A stretch of 64,000 bases of DNA from Allolobophora icterica (GCA_963556255.1 OY744606.1:79165641-79229640); one strand, 5' to 3'. Positions 34,204 through 47,165 are shown, counted from the first letter of the stretch. Numbers and translations are program-made. Notes: generated by a model not told the origin, from the letters alone.

Positions 34204-34636
34204 TTGAAATTGAAGAAGACAGAACATTTCTTGTGGATAAGTGATCAGAAAGAAAATATACCATTGCATGCAAATTTGGCCAAGAAAGAAGAAAATACAA
34301 AATTAAAATCACCAAAAGATAACTTAAAGCGTATAAAAGAGGAAGAAAGGAAAGAAAAAGCAGCGGAATATCTAAGTCACAAACAGTTGTCTACATCAAG
34401 TTTTAAAAGTGAATCAGATGACAGTGATTCAGAAGATGAGTACTAATGAAAAGTTTTCAAATTTTGTGGAGGAACACTGTGCGAAACTCCAATTCCATCG
34501 ACATCTGACCATGAGAGTCAGACAAGATGAGTTCAGTTCTGCGAATATCTTTCCACCAAATCTTGCTTCTGCACTGGATCGAACAAATGTCAGCAACAGA
34601 GAGGCAACCTACATCTCAGCGGCAGTGAAGAACTGA
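34204..34636 (+). pseudogene. Short charged frames inside the nested element
   Basis: 34204-34446 encodes a Lys/Glu-rich 80-residue peptide ending in an acidic SESDDSDSEDEY stretch. The overlapping 34409-34636 frame contains ASALDRTNVSNREATYISAA, which I associate with uncharacterised transposon-linked proteins in cnidarians and other invertebrates. A frameshift separates the two. I cannot name the family. Confidence 0.35.
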
Positions 34637-35109
34637 ACTCATGGCAATGATAATGTATCCGTTTTATCCAATTAATCACTTTCATTCAGCAGCATTCGAA
34701 GAACCAGATAATTCATTGATTCATATGTTCTGCAAATGTTTCAGTTGTCAATGACAGTGCAGAAAGAGGGATTGCACTAGCCTTAACCTTCTTAGGCAGT
34801 GTTACATTGTTTTTTAGTTTTGACTGTTAAGCTTTTCAGTAAAATTGGTTGTTTACTGAAATTCGATTTTTTGGACAAAACGAGTTAAAGTTAACTAATT
34901 TCAAAGTCGTTGAGGCAGTACTAAACATCATCCAAATTGATTGAAATTTTTTGTGGCTTATTTCAATACCAAGAGGAACAGAAAAAAGCACGAGCACAAC
35001 AAAAATAAGATTTTCCATTTTTCTGAATCACTCTAATATATATATATATACGGGATTGGATTGGTAGTATTTACGCCCCCTAACCAGAAATCCTGGATCC
35101 GCCCCTGCC

Positions 35110-35300
35110 ACCTATTATAGCCATCAGTGCGGAGCCCAATTACAAGTACAAAACAATTTATCTAATGTACTTCCGAAAATGCGGGCCATTCAAAACTGCG
35201 GGCTCGGGTGCTGCAGCACCCTTAGCACTCCTTAATGCGGGCCTGTGCCAATTGAAAAAACATAAACTTTCATATGAGGGAACTGGCAGGGACTTCAAGA
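35110..35300. other. Non-coding DNA right of the hAT
   Basis: No recognised gene or module. Confidence 0.3.
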
Positions 35301-35307
35301 TGTGTGG

Positions 35308-35353
35308 ACTGCTGCTAATACTACTACTGCTACTACTACTACTACTGCTACTG

Positions 35354-35408
<55 letters not shown>

Positions 35409-35440
35409 CACTACTACTACTACTACTACTACAACTGTAC
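35308..35440 (+). repeat. CTA microsatellite
   Basis: About 130 bp of ACT/CTA repeats with GCT interruptions. Confidence 0.95.
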
Positions 35441-35897
35441 TACCACTTATAACAACTTTTTTGCGGCTAAATTTATGCCTACTATTACTACCACCAGCTA
35501 GCTCAGAATCGCATTAGGAGAATGTAGTTCAGAATGTCTGATTCATCTCAACTCACTGAATTAAGAGATACAGATAAAACTCAAATATTCGGTCAAGTCA
35601 CTCAAGTGAGACCTTGTTACGGATGACTCCAAAAACCGAACAAGAATGTCATTGTGTGTGAGTATGTGTGAGTGAGTGAGTTTGGAGGGAGGGAGGGTGG
35701 GAGAGAGAGAGTATGTGTGGCTGGGCTTTGTGTGTGATTCTGGATTGTGACATCTTCAGAAGATAGGAATGAGACGATGAGTGATTCAATGGCGCATAGA
35801 CAAATTCTAATTTATCGACGCGCCAATGATGATGACAGAAATCCATCGATCAAAGCCCGCAGTAAAAGAAATAAATATCAATTAATTACGCACTCAT
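35441..35897. other. Non-coding DNA
   Basis: A GTGTGAGTGAG/GGGAGGG low-complexity patch lies at about 35654-35725. Nothing else is recognised. Confidence 0.3.
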
Positions 35898-36046
35898 GAA
35901 TAGAAATAACCACAAGCCCTCACATGCCGAGGCTAAGAAAATTAAGTCGCTAAGCCATCATACTCACTGCTGCCTCTGGACACGTAGAGACAATGCCAGT
36001 TGACCAATTTCAATTCAATGCAAGATTCGAAGGAAAAACATCATAT

Positions 36047-36133
<87 letters not shown>

Positions 36134-36307
36134 CTCTGTGTGTCTGTCTCTGTCTCTGTCTGTCTCTCTGTCTCTCCAAGAGATGAGACGGCCAGGAATA
36201 GAAATAACCACAAGCCCTCATATGCCGAGGCTAAGAAAATTAAGTCGCTAAGCCATCATACTCACTGCTGCCTCTGGACACGTAGAGACAATGCCAGTTG
36301 ACCAATT
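35898..36307 (+). repeat. Tandem duplication of about 297 bp with CT microsatellite
   Basis: GAATAGAAATAACCACAAGC starts both copies (35898 and 36195). Each continues through GAGGCTAAGAAAATTAAGTC and GACAATGCCAGTTGACCAATT. The CT tract at 36053-36131 lies in copy 1. Copy 2 is interrupted at 36307 by a MITE and resumes at 36901. Confidence 0.9.
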
Positions 36308-36900
36308 GAAGCCTTCATCGGAAGAACCACTAGAGTCCATTTTTGTCATTTTTGAGTTAGCTGTGTCCTGTGATACTTAATGCTATAGAGCATGTATTTA
36401 CAAGTGTGTTTTTCAGAAAACTCACGTCAGTCCAGAGTTACAATGGGAAGAAAATATAGGGTTCATGCAAAAACAACTAGAGTCCTTGGACTTAGGTGGT
36501 TCTTGCATGAATCGTGAACTGTGAACACACAAGGCAGAAATTTTTTACTTTTAATTTTAATACTAATTTTAGCTTAATAGCAGCAGCTATTATGAGTAAT
36601 TTGTTACTGTTGAATAAATGTCCAATTTTTCATTGAGTACTATCTATGCACGGCGAAAAAATGAAGTTTACCTAAGAAATTGCAGTACGCAGCAAACTTT
36701 AAACCTTTACAATGTGGCGCCACCTACCTGTAAAATCATTACCTTTAATACATGTTATAGAGACATAACACATCCGTGTGAATGCCAAATTTCTTTTCGA
36801 TATTTTCATAAATAAAATACTTGTAGACTTTCAACGTTTGTTTTATGAATATCTCAAAATGTTAAAAATGGACTCCAGTGGTTCTTCCGATGAAGGCTTC
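36308..36900. mobile_element. 593-bp MITE with long inverted repeats
   Basis: The first about 49 bp (GAAGCCTTCATCGGAAGAAC then CACTAGAGTCCATTTTTG) is repeated in inverse at the right end. Copy 1 of the surrounding duplication shows the uninterrupted site (GACCAATTTCAATTC at about 36003), giving an AATT duplication or palindromic target. No coding region. The superfamily is unclear. Confidence 0.9.
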
Positions 36901-36939
36901 AATTTCAATTCAATGCAAGATTCGAAGGAAAAACAAAGG

Positions 36940-37105
36940 AAAAACAAAGGCGGACCTAGACTACGATGGATAGATAGATAATATCAATGAGTGCGTAACA
37001 TCACTTAGACTAACACTAAGGGAAGCAATGGACTTGACAAGTGACTGAAGACAATGGAGATCAGTTATTCGGACCCATCTCCGCCAAATGACTGGCGCCA
37101 GAAAC

Positions 37106-37106
<1 letters not shown>
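36940..37106 (+). pseudogene. LINE C-terminal tail
   Basis: GGPRLRWIDR is followed, across stops and frame changes, by NGLDK and ISYSDPSPPNDWRQK, resembling a RGRPxxRW...REAMELARDRSRWR...PPNDWRQ type LINE C-terminus. It runs directly into a GAT tail. Confidence 0.55.
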
Positions 37107-37169
<63 letters not shown>

Positions 37170-37170
37170 A
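37107..37170 (+). repeat. GAT microsatellite, LINE tail
   Basis: About 20 GAT units begin where the LINE remnant ends; TA-rich sequence follows to about 37223. Confidence 0.9.
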
Positions 37171-37223
37171 TATACAATGGATACATGTATATATATATAT
37201 GTATATTAATATATATTATATAT

Positions 37224-38636
37224 ACACAGAGTTATATCAAATTCGCATAGTCATAGTCCGGGCTAGTTAGATCCCTGTGTGATCTTTAATCATTAATTCA
37301 TTGAACCGTTTAAGGCCTCGAGTGCTTATGAATTGTACCAGTTGGACAACACACACCTACATACCACAAACACCCACGCACGCAAGCTCGCACGCGCTAC
37401 ACGAGTGGGTGTGCATATACATGTGAGTGAGTGTACTAGTCCCTATGTGTGCGTGCGTATGTGAGCCTGTGTGTGTGTCCATGTGTCTGTCTGTCTGTGT
37501 ATCTGTGTTTGCGTGTGTTTGTGATAAACGATTTCCTAAAGACCTGTAGAAGGAGTAGTTGCGCTATATGAAACCTTTGCCATAAATTAATTAAAACTGA
37601 CGTAATAGGTGATGCTTTTAGCTATTGGTCAGTTTGATCGATGACCTGTCCAGCCAATTTGTTCTTAACGTTTATTAATGAATTCGTTTCAAGCCCTAGG
37701 CTCCCACCGATCCCACTCTTTCCACCTTTCTGGCTTCCTTTCTACCTCCCTCCTTCCCTCCGTTGCTCCCTCGTTCCCTCGCTCTCTCTAGATGTCGCCA
37801 GAATCGTGTGCATTAGCGATCACTGGATGGCGCCACAATCTCTGGACCATTAAGAGGACGCGTCGACAGCTCATTGCTTATCGACGTATACTATAAGCTG
37901 CCCCTGTCTTACGAACTGATCTACTAGTCATAACCTGATTACAGTTTGGTTTTGGTGCGCCAGCGGCTAAGGCCTTGTGCATTAGACACCAGCGATGTAA
38001 CTCTTAACATGTGCGGTGACAGTAGACAGCGTATGTACCAGAAGTAGCTCGCTACTGGTGATGGTATAGAAATTGTCGTAATTACAATTACATCCATCCA
38101 CCTTTCCTATCTCCCTCGTCTTTCCATTTTTATTAATCACTTCCTCCCTCCCTATTTACTTCCCTCCATCTATCCCTCCATCGGTCCTTCCCCGTCTATT
38201 TCTTCCCCATCACATCCTCAAAATTCTAGATTACTTTACTAACAAACGCTTCACTTTTGATTATTTATTTCAGCAGATGAAAAATCATGTTCTTTGGAAT
38301 AGCCAAATACTTAGGCTCTTTTTTAATACATTTTTTAAATCTTAATCCTATTTTAAATTTATTAGAGCTTCACGTCTATGTACGTTAACATAAAACATTC
38401 TGGATGGAGAGTTTAACGACATCTTATGGCAACAAAAGCCGTTGAAGTCGACATAATTACTTTAATATAATTATTACAGGTACCTGTATCTTTCCTACAT
38501 AAAATTCCAAAGATCAAACCTCATGTGGTATATCCTTTCTAATATAGGGCGAGTTTAAGGTTTTAAAAGGTGTTTATGGGTATGCGCTTCTTAGCACAGT
38601 TGCGGTATTTAAGGATTGGGCTGCTTAACAAGGAAC
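37224..38636. repeat. Non-coding DNA with LINE end and degenerate modules
   Basis: GTGTGTG-rich patch at about 37430-37525; pyrimidine-rich patches at about 37700-37795 and 38095-38210; a LINE 3' relative at about 37925-38000 (TTGTGCATTAGACACC, also at 7480); reversed A and B modules at about 38405-38450 and 38540-38580. No gene. Confidence 0.45.
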
Positions 38637-38960
38637 AGTGTTAGACTGGACTGGATTAAAATGAATTAGATTAGATTAGATTCGATCATATTATAATTAA
38701 CTAGATTATATTGGACAGACTAGACTGAAATAGATGAGACCAAATTATATTGGATGTTTTGTTTTGGATTAAGATTTATATTTCCTATATTCGATCGATC
38801 AGATTACAAGAGGTCAGCCTCAATTAAATCAGATTTGATTGATTTGGTTTTCATTGGATTTGATTATATTATAGGCCTATTAGATTCTAATGGACAATAA
38901 TTATCTAGATTACTTTAGTATAGACAAGACAAGACAAGCGTAGAACAGCCATCTGATCCA
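38637..38960 (+). repeat. GATTAGATT-type degenerate repeat, copy 1
   Basis: A long run of GATTAGATT, TTGGATT and GACTAGACTGAAATAGA words, ending in TATAGACAAGACAAG then CGTAGAACAGCC. A second copy lies at 61300-61640 and a partial end at about 42085-42170. Confidence 0.7.
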
Positions 38961-40040
38961 ATCGGTGAAAATGCCCTTTATCGGTGCTATCTTTAGACAC
39001 CACAAAAACAGTACTTACAAATACTATATAAAAGGAACCTGCACTGGTTCTCCAGTTAATGGACAAGAAAGTGATTCCAGAATATCTGAAAAAGGAAGGT
39101 GTTTGTTTAGTTAGCTTACATGGCTCACCAATTAATAGACAGTTTTTGCCCATAGACATCACGGCCTTTGATGTCATAAGATGCTAAATAAACCATGGGA
39201 ACCAATCGCCGCTCTTAACACCGTCACTGCTTTATAATTTGGTGGTGCCAGTCCCAAGCCTAGAGGAACGAGGAGGGCGACGCTAATCACCTTTGGTTTG
39301 ACAGTGTCGTTAAACAGCGACTTACAAATCAATCACTTGCATTGAAATGTCTTACAATGGAAAAGGTCGACGTCAACGACCCAGGCAACCACAAGATGAA
39401 ATCAAACACGGAAAACTACTTCAATCAATACTTTTTCGGGTAGTGCCAGTCCCAAGCTTGGAGAAAGAAGGAGGGCGGCGTTAAAATCCACTCACAATGA
39501 CTTCTTTGGCGTCTGCAATATTGTTATGGTGTACTAGTATACACCATACTGTAGCATACTGTATTATAGTATGAAGTGAAAATTGTGCGAAATTTATTCC
39601 TGTCGACGTCAATGGTTCTTGATGGACAACTTTGCCATCTTCAGGTGGTGCCAGTCCGAAGCTTGAAAAACGGAGGAGGAGGATGACGTTAATCATTTTT
39701 ATGATATCGCGTCGTTGATCATAGAGCGCTTTATGCTCTATTTAGACACCTCTAGAACGATTACCTCTCAAGCTATATATTTGGCGGTTCCTGTTACTCA
39801 TTTATTCAGGAGTATATGAATATGCAAATACCATAAGTAAAAAATGGGATTTGAATGAAATGTGTCTGTAACACCGTACGATTTAAAGAAATTTTTGGAT
39901 TAAGTAAATTCGAAACAACCCCTCTGACATGACTCAACGCTCATGAATCAGCTGGTTCCCTGCACTCACGTTTAAAGCAACACTTAGTACTAAAGTACTA
40001 AAGTACTAAAGTCGACACAGAAGCCTGCTTTAAGACATGG
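38961..40040. repeat. C, A, B modules in series
   Basis: C modules at about 39240-39325, 39436-39482 and 39645-39715 (GTGCCAGTCCCAAGC and variants); A modules at about 39145-39190, 39369 and 39602; B module at about 39744. About 39925-40040 starts a larger block also present at 45000 and 58670. No gene. Confidence 0.65.
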
Positions 40041-40325
40041 GGGTCCATAGAGTAGTGGTAACATCACTGGCGTGAAGAGCAACAGGTAGCGGGATCGCTT
40101 CCCGCAACCTCCAAAATTTAGGTCCACTCAGCCTTTCATTCGCGAGATGGCGCGTTGTTAAAATGAGATGTAGAACGTGATGGGCGCCTTGCATGGCTGC
40201 CGTGTACAGTTAAATTCGACTCCTGTAATAACTTGTGATCATCCGTTCATACTGATTTGTAATCATACTGCGTTATTGTCAGTTTGAAGATATTAAACGA
40301 AGATTATTATTATTATTATTGGGAA
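40041..40325 (+). repeat. SINE family C (tRNA-derived) with ATT tail
   Basis: TAGAGTAGTGGTAACATCAC (A-box region) and GCGGGATCGCTTCCCGC (B-box region), then GCGCCTTGCATGGCTGCC and TAATCATACTGCGTTATTG, ending in (ATT)n. Its relative is at 57207-57420. It interrupts a block that is continuous at 45100-45140. Confidence 0.8.
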
Positions 40326-41115
<790 letters not shown>

Positions 41116-41204
41116 TCTATCTATATATCTATATATTTTTGTTAAAATTCACATTAGACCCTCAGGCCATTGGGCATCGAGTTCGATCCCTTTTTGGTCT
41201 CCTA

Positions 41205-41510
41205 ACAATCAATCAATCAATGAAGCATTTATATAGCGCCCCTTCAGAGGCGCTCCCAGCCCAACCCCGGCGAAGAGACCGCAGCTCAGAAGGAAGCCCA
41301 TTCCAAATAGTTGGTCCAACCACGGAGATAGCGCGCTGCTGCACAGTAGCGGTGCGTGCGAAAGGAACAGAGAGATCACCAAGGGTGGTAGAGCGAAGAG
41401 AGCGATGACCAGGTGGAACAGAGGCACGAGAACAGAGCTCATGCAGATAGAAGGGAGCACAGCCATGCAAGCTGGCATTTCCACACAATGGAGGAAACCC
41501 GGTACATTAG
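41205..41510 (-). pseudogene. L2-like LINE 3' end with AATC tail
   Basis: The minus strand encodes RTATVQQRAISVVGPTIWNG then LPSELRSL, the usual C-terminus of L2/CR1 proteins, followed by AGGCGCTCTGAAGGGGCGC-type hairpin sequence ending TATATAAATG and a short TTGA-type tail. A relative lies on the plus strand at 61886-62215. Confidence 0.75.
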
Positions 41511-41767
41511 ACCGTTTGAGCCTTCAACATTCTTCCTACAAAAGATTTCCTCATATTATTGTCTAAAAGGTTCAGTTCTTTGTCAGAAATTGGATGTCCA
41601 ATTCAACTAACGAATGTTACATTCTTTTTGATATAGAGCGAAGACTTTATTTAAAAAAGGTGTGGGCACAGAGTATGCAGTTGTTCCCCAAATTTCAAAG
41701 AAACACGAGAAAAGGTCTGAAACATTTTTTTCTCCTCTTTTTTGACAAGATCAGTTCAAAAGTGTCC
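41511..41767. other. Non-coding DNA
   Basis: No recognised feature. Confidence 0.3.
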
Positions 41768-41775
41768 CTTGCCCA

Positions 41776-41943
41776 CAGGGGCGTCTATCCCCCAAGTCAT
41801 TGGAGCAACTTCCTCTTTCCACCTCTTTTCCCCCTCCCCTTCTCGTCTTCCTCCCCCTAAAATGGTAGCACGCACACTGACAAATCCCCCCATTTCTTGG
41901 ATGGAGCATTTGCTCCACGGTTTCTATGGTGTAGACGCCCCTG
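41776..41943. mobile_element. hAT-type MITE, 168 bp
   Basis: Termini CAGGGGCGTCTATC and GTAGACGCCCCTG, flanked by CTTGCCCA (41768-41775) and CTTGCCCC (41944-41951), which match at 7 of 8 positions. Non-coding. Confidence 0.75.
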
Positions 41944-41951
41944 CTTGCCCC

Positions 41952-42663
41952 CACCTGTGAAACATTATCGCCGCCAATGGGGATGGGAAGGGGAAGGAAA
42001 GGGGAGGGGAAAGGGGTAGGGGAACGGAGGGAGGACCCTTGCACCCAGAGACAAAATCAAAAGTCGGCGCCTATGTTTAATTGCATTGTATCGAATTAAA
42101 TGACAAGTATGACCTAGATTATGTTAGAATAGGCAAGGCTATACTAGGCGAGCGTAGAACAGCCGTTGGCCTCTGACATTTTCAGTAATTAATTTAATTT
42201 AAATCCGAAAAATACTTACACTAAGAAAGGTTCACAAAAGTCTGCTATCAAAGTCAACGGCCTTTCATGCAGTGAGATGCACCAAACTGTTGGAATCCAA
42301 ATATATTACCGTAAAATCCGACAATGCAGCTGACTCAAGTGTTGCTAGTCCAAAGGTTGAGTCAAGGGTTAGAGGCGACGCTAATCGTCTGTTATAAAAC
42401 TACAGCTTCATTGAACTCAGACTGCGCACAAACATTCTTATTTTTATTTTGTAGGAAGCGAGAGAAAAACAAGGGCGACCTAACCTTCCAGTAGCAGCTG
42501 TAAGATGCCGTTAAACACTGGAATCCACTAAGATTGTTTCGTTCAGCTTCGACACCTTTAAATAACGCTCATCCGACTATACATACACAGGTGAAAAAAA
42601 CTTATATATGACTACGAATTACGAAGAGAAAACACTGGAAAAACCAAAACCAAATGGAATGAA

Positions 42664-42728
<65 letters not shown>

Positions 42729-44100
42729 ATGCATAAAAAAATAATATATATATATATATATTTAATTGATGTCAACACTTCAACAACCACATGTCGGTCA
42801 ACAGACAAGTTGCGTCTGTGACAGCCTGTATTTATCAAATAAACGAATATTGAATTGAATTGAATTGAAGTATTATTCCATCCGTTTGCCTCCGTCTGCG
42901 ATGAAATCATGACTGCATTAATATCCCAGTCCACGCACTCAATCAGTGTATTTAAATGGTAATTATACTTTGTTGGCATGCGATGTTCCACAGGGTTCTG
43001 TGCTTGGACCTGTTTTGTTTGCATCATTTGTTTACACACCACTAGAAACATTGCTGGGATATCGATGGTATATCCCTTCTGCGATGATAATACTCAAATC
43101 TACATTTCATTTCTTGTGACTCATCTGTGCATCTAAACTTGAGTCATCATCTTCATCAATCGCTAGTTGGATACAGACATTCTGTTATGCTGCAGTATAT
43201 CAGTGGTAACTACAACTATTTTCCCTTTTGAATTCAATGGGCTTTCATGTTGGAAGCTGTCATTAAACACTACATATTGCTAAGGATATTACGATCTGCT
43301 AAATACCTTTAAATAGTTTCAAACCGCCACTATATAATCGACATGCGCTTAATCGCCACGCTATATACTGTGTGGTGTAGTAAAGAAAACTTTTCTTTCG
43401 TAGTCAACGGCTTTTGATGCCATAAGATGTTGTTAAACATTGGATACTACTAAGAATATTGCGATCTTCTTCGACACCTTTAAATAGGCCACACTCACTC
43501 TAAATATTCGACATATAGACACACACACAACCGACTATACCCGACATTTCTGTCCAGCTGCTAATTGCTTGTCGTCTACGGCCTCTGATGTCACGCGACG
43601 ACGTTGAACCTTGGAATAATAATAATAATCACAAAATTGTAATGACTGTCAGAGATGCTAAGGTGGGTCCTGTACTGTACAGAATTTTTCTTTTGAAAGT
43701 CAATGCCTTTGATGCCATGCCATAATTTATATCGGTAAACTTATAATTCATTCATTTGATCGTCGTAACTTTAGCTGTCACGTAAATTAGTGTCGACGTC
43801 AATGGCGCTGGCTGCCATTAACATCGAATACTACTGTTCTTTCACTGTTTATGTTGCATCAAAGAATTCTTTCCTTAATTCCTTAATTCTGTTTTTCTTC
43901 GCGTAACTAGTCTGAAAGAGACGAATTACTATATGACAGAGTAGGACTTGTCTGTAGATGAGGTATTGCAGTCTCTGGTATTTAAGTGTAATACAATGCA
44001 ATAAATTACATTCACATCGCCTTCAAGCACTTCCCAATGGTAATGTTTGCATGGCTGTCTAACTGATCTAGACTAGAGCCACTTAATTTAACCTGAAATA
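41952..44100. repeat. Modules, TA tract and unassigned DNA
   Basis: A GGGGAAGG-rich patch at about 41983-42030, the end of a GATTAGATT-type repeat (42085-42170), A modules at about 42255, 43412, 43570, 43700 and 43795, C module at about 42340-42410, B modules at about 42547, 43308 and 43472, and a TA tract at 42666-42765. A sequence at about 42405-42540 is shared with 54225-54330 and 56822-56970. No gene. Confidence 0.55.
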
Positions 44101-44500
44101 ATGGGTTCAGCTGAATGGTTCATCTGAATCAATTGAAACAGCACGTACAATAGTAAAGGAAGCTTGTTCCAAGAGGAAGGTCCGATGCTCGGAATGAGCC
44201 CGATTAGATCCTAATGATGTGCGGACAGAGGAACCTTTAGATATCTACAAGCAAGAGAGCGTAGTGATCGGTCACTAATAACGGAAATACAAGTTCTTTG
44301 ATGTCTACCGGCGCAGTGCTAGCTATTGCAGATCGTCTAAAAACAAGTCATCTGAAACGAATGCGTTCCTCTACGGGAAGCCAGTGCATCGTTTCTCGAA
44401 TAGTTTCAGTTTAACGAGTCCTGCAAGGATGGAATTACAGTAGTTCGTGGTGTGTCTGTAATTCGTGCGGGAGAGAGGGGGAAGGCGGAGTGCGGAAAGA
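44101..44500. repeat. LINE/SINE-like body with GCTTGTTCC motif
   Basis: AGGAAGCTTGTTCCAAGAGG and later GGAAGCCAGTGCATCG are the kind of sequence found in antisense non-coding parts of dispersed retroposons; a related segment is at about 23970-24060. Boundaries uncertain. Confidence 0.4.
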
Positions 44501-44504
44501 AGAA

Positions 44505-44690
44505 ACTTATTGTGCATTTATTAAGCGCCACTGTATAATAGCCAAGCATCAATCGATGGAGCTGACGAATTGTGAATAAAGGACTTGTTCAGTGTCCCTA
44601 CACAGTAACAATATCAGAGGAGGAGGATCGAACCCATGCTCTCTGCGTTAAAAAACAAGCGCTCCTACCAAACTGGATGGATGGATCCAG
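44505..44690 (-). repeat. SINE family A, most complete copy
   Basis: On the minus strand, AGGAGCGCTTG then GGGTTCGATCCTCCTCCTCT (B box) precede TGTTACTGTGTAGGGACACT, CCATCGATTGATGCTTGGC and a GCGCTTAATAAATGC end. It matches 10145-10325 and 24295-24390. Confidence 0.75.
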
Positions 44691-45540
44691 AATTTAGCAA
44701 CATCTTATTGTGACAAAAGCCGTTGACGTCGGCAGAAATTACTTTGGTTTAATATAGTTTTGCTTGTTTTATACAATAGAGGCCGAGCGCCTGATTTTAC
44801 TTATAGGACGAATAGTATAGTTGAAAGAGGTGTGTAATTATTTTGAACAGTTTTCACCGTTTTTATGGAATTATCACGAACGATTTTCAACCCAAGATTA
44901 GTCTTCGAAGTTCCACTCAGTATCACAGTTATATAGCAATATGGACTACCGTACGTCTTAAAAGTGTTTAACCGAGACAACCATCTAACTTGACGCAGCG
45001 TTCGTGAATCAGCTGTTGCTCTGCACTCACCTGTAAAGTAACATTTAGAGGTACTAAAATTAGTCACTCCGATTACGACTAGCAGTAGCTGAAGTCAGGT
45101 AAAGTCGATGCAGGAGCCTGTTTTTAGACATTGGGAAATGCAATGAAGTTTCGCCACACCCTTAAAACGCTTTCCAGATACGCTATAATATACATTATCG
45201 TCTTAGTTTAAATTGAGTCCGACATTCAGGTGGAAAGCTATGCAAAGACTTTTATGTGGACATTAACGGCCTTTGAGGCCAAAAGATGTCTTTAAATACG
45301 CTATGGTCAGAGGTTTGAAGTCACAAGCAGCTAATCATCTTCGATATGACACAGCCTCGTTGTTGAGGAAGTCGGTCAGTAAGTTAACTATTTAGTTGGC
45401 TAACCCAATCACTTATATGTGACATATACGCAGATAAGCACAGATGTATGTGCTACACATGTCTTATATTGTTTTTTATAGCATACATATATATATATAT
45501 ATAGCATGTTGTTTTATAGCGCGCGCGCACACACATACAA
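44691..45540. repeat. D, B, A modules and a block shared with 39925 and 58670
   Basis: Reversed A at about 44700-44740, D at about 44806-44870 (GAACAGTTTTCACCGTTTTT), the shared block AACTTGACGCAGCGTTCGTG at about 44990 through TTGGGAAATGCAATGAAG at about 45131, B at about 45154 and A at about 45265. A short TA tract is at 45485-45503. No gene. Confidence 0.6.
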
Positions 45541-45551
45541 CTCACACACAC

Positions 45552-45597
<46 letters not shown>

Positions 45598-45598
45598 C
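45541..45598 (+). repeat. CA microsatellite
   Basis: About 40 bp of perfect CA plus interrupted flanks. Confidence 0.93.
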
Positions 45599-45877
45599 GA
45601 ATTTTGATATTGTATGTAAGCAACTTAGGGATGCGCGATATCTTATAAGCGTAACCGAGAGATCAGAGGTTCAGAACCCCGTCTGGGTAGACATCAATGG
45701 CCGTTACCGACAATTCAGAATTCCGATTATGCGAAAACGAGAAACTTATAGCTTCCAAAATACACCATTTAAAGGTGTCGAACAGAGCCGTACAACATCA
45801 CTAATGTCACATCATATAAAACAAAATAGAAATATCCGTAAATTTTAACTGGTCGTCAAACGGATCCAGAGAGTAAG

Positions 45878-46354
45878 TGTCAACCCAATCCTTCCGTTGA
45901 CAATCCTTCTGATTAAATCCTTGTTCTCTTCGTACTTAACGCCTATTTAACGTTCACCTTTTGAACACTAATTCTACGTATAAGTATAACCTGAATTAAT
46001 CAGCAACACAGTTTAATATCTTTTAGTTTAATAAGAAACAAACAGACAGAACTCAATTCGATTACAACTCAACTAGTCAGCCACACTACTACAGCGAACA
46101 CACTCGAATTCAAACTTCTCTAGTCAGCATAATTCTTCGCGCCTCTTGACACACCTGTCTTCTGTGCGCATAAGCGAAATCTAATAATATACATATAGCG
46201 CGCCGCTGCCGATATCGGCCGGCCGCGCGTGTCACTAAGACTAAACGTTATACATCTATCATATATACATATACACGTGAAACTAAAGTAAGCGCACTAA
46301 ATATATACGCTAAATATCTCGCACTGCAAGACTGTACACAAAACACAGTTCACA
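45878..46354 (-). repeat. 3' LTR of the Gmr1-type element
   Basis: 477 bp, starts TGTCAACCC and ends AGTTCACA on the plus strand, so both ends have the TG...CA form. It appears identical base for base to the other LTR at 51878-52354. Confidence 0.95.
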
Positions 46355-46375
46355 TTACCTCCTTCCTTTTTCTGG
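46355..46375 (-). other. Polypurine tract
   Basis: On the minus strand AAAAAGGAAGGAGGTAA directly precedes the 3' LTR, the expected plus-strand primer for reverse transcription. Confidence 0.75.
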
Positions 46376-46470
46376 AATTGAGCAAATTAAATTTCAAAAT
46401 TTGCGAAATTACCAAAATACATGAAACATATATATATATCTAACTAATTAATGAACAGTCTTACGATTAC

Positions 46471-47165
46471 TTATAACCTTGACAAACAATCAGCAATAAC
46501 ATTCAATCTGCCCTTCTTGTACTTCACCTCAACATCAAAAGTTTGTAAGGCTAACGCCCAACGCACAAGTTTAGCAGACTTAGACATTGACTCAGTCAAA
46601 TATGTAAGAGGATTGTGATCAGTAAAAATGAAAATTTTCGATCCAATTATAATTTCTTTTAACTTGTTTAGAGCCCAAACAATAGCATAGGCTTCCTTTT
46701 CCACAGTAGCCCATCTCTTCTGGGTATCAGTTAACTTCTGACTGATAAATGACACAGGGCGTTCTATTCCCTTGTCGTCCATCTGTGTTAAAACAGCACC
46801 GACTGCAAAGTCACTACTATCGCAGTACAAATTGAATGGTTTTCCCACTTCAAAAACATATAACACTACTTTGGATCGCACAGCCTCTTTAAGTAAATCA
46901 AATGCTTGCTGATGTTCAACAGTCCAATCAATCTTATCAGAAACACGTTTACTAGTTAAATCAGATAAAGGTTTCGCAATCTGTGCAAAGTCCTTAATAA
47001 ACTGTCTGTAATAATTAAAAAATCCAAGCAGTTGCTTAACTTGCTTCTTAGTTTCTGGGATCTTCAAATTAGTCAAACTTTCAATTCTGTCTGGATTCAT
47101 CTTTATCTTACCAGACCCAACCACATGACCGATAAACTTTACCGGTAAGAATGAGGTAAAATTCT
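46471..47165 (-). pseudogene. Retrotransposon RT C-terminus and RNase H
   Basis: The frame (ATG at 47124, homology from about 47150) starts in the last part of RT (GHVVGSGKIKMNPDRIESL), passes the connection segment TKKQVKQLLGFFNYYRQFI, and covers RNase H: NLYCDSSDFAVGAVL, TVEKEAYAIVWAL, FTDHNPLTYL and NVIADCLSRL carry the catalytic acidic residues. It normally forms one polyprotein with the upstream frame. Here the RT fingers and palm, including the YxDD box, are deleted, so reverse transcription cannot be supported by this copy. RNase H itself looks intact. Confidence 0.9.

Noticed and set aside
33371..34269. Repeated 61-64-codon minus-strand frames
   Set aside because: Identical because of the 352-bp tandem repeat; no domain seen.
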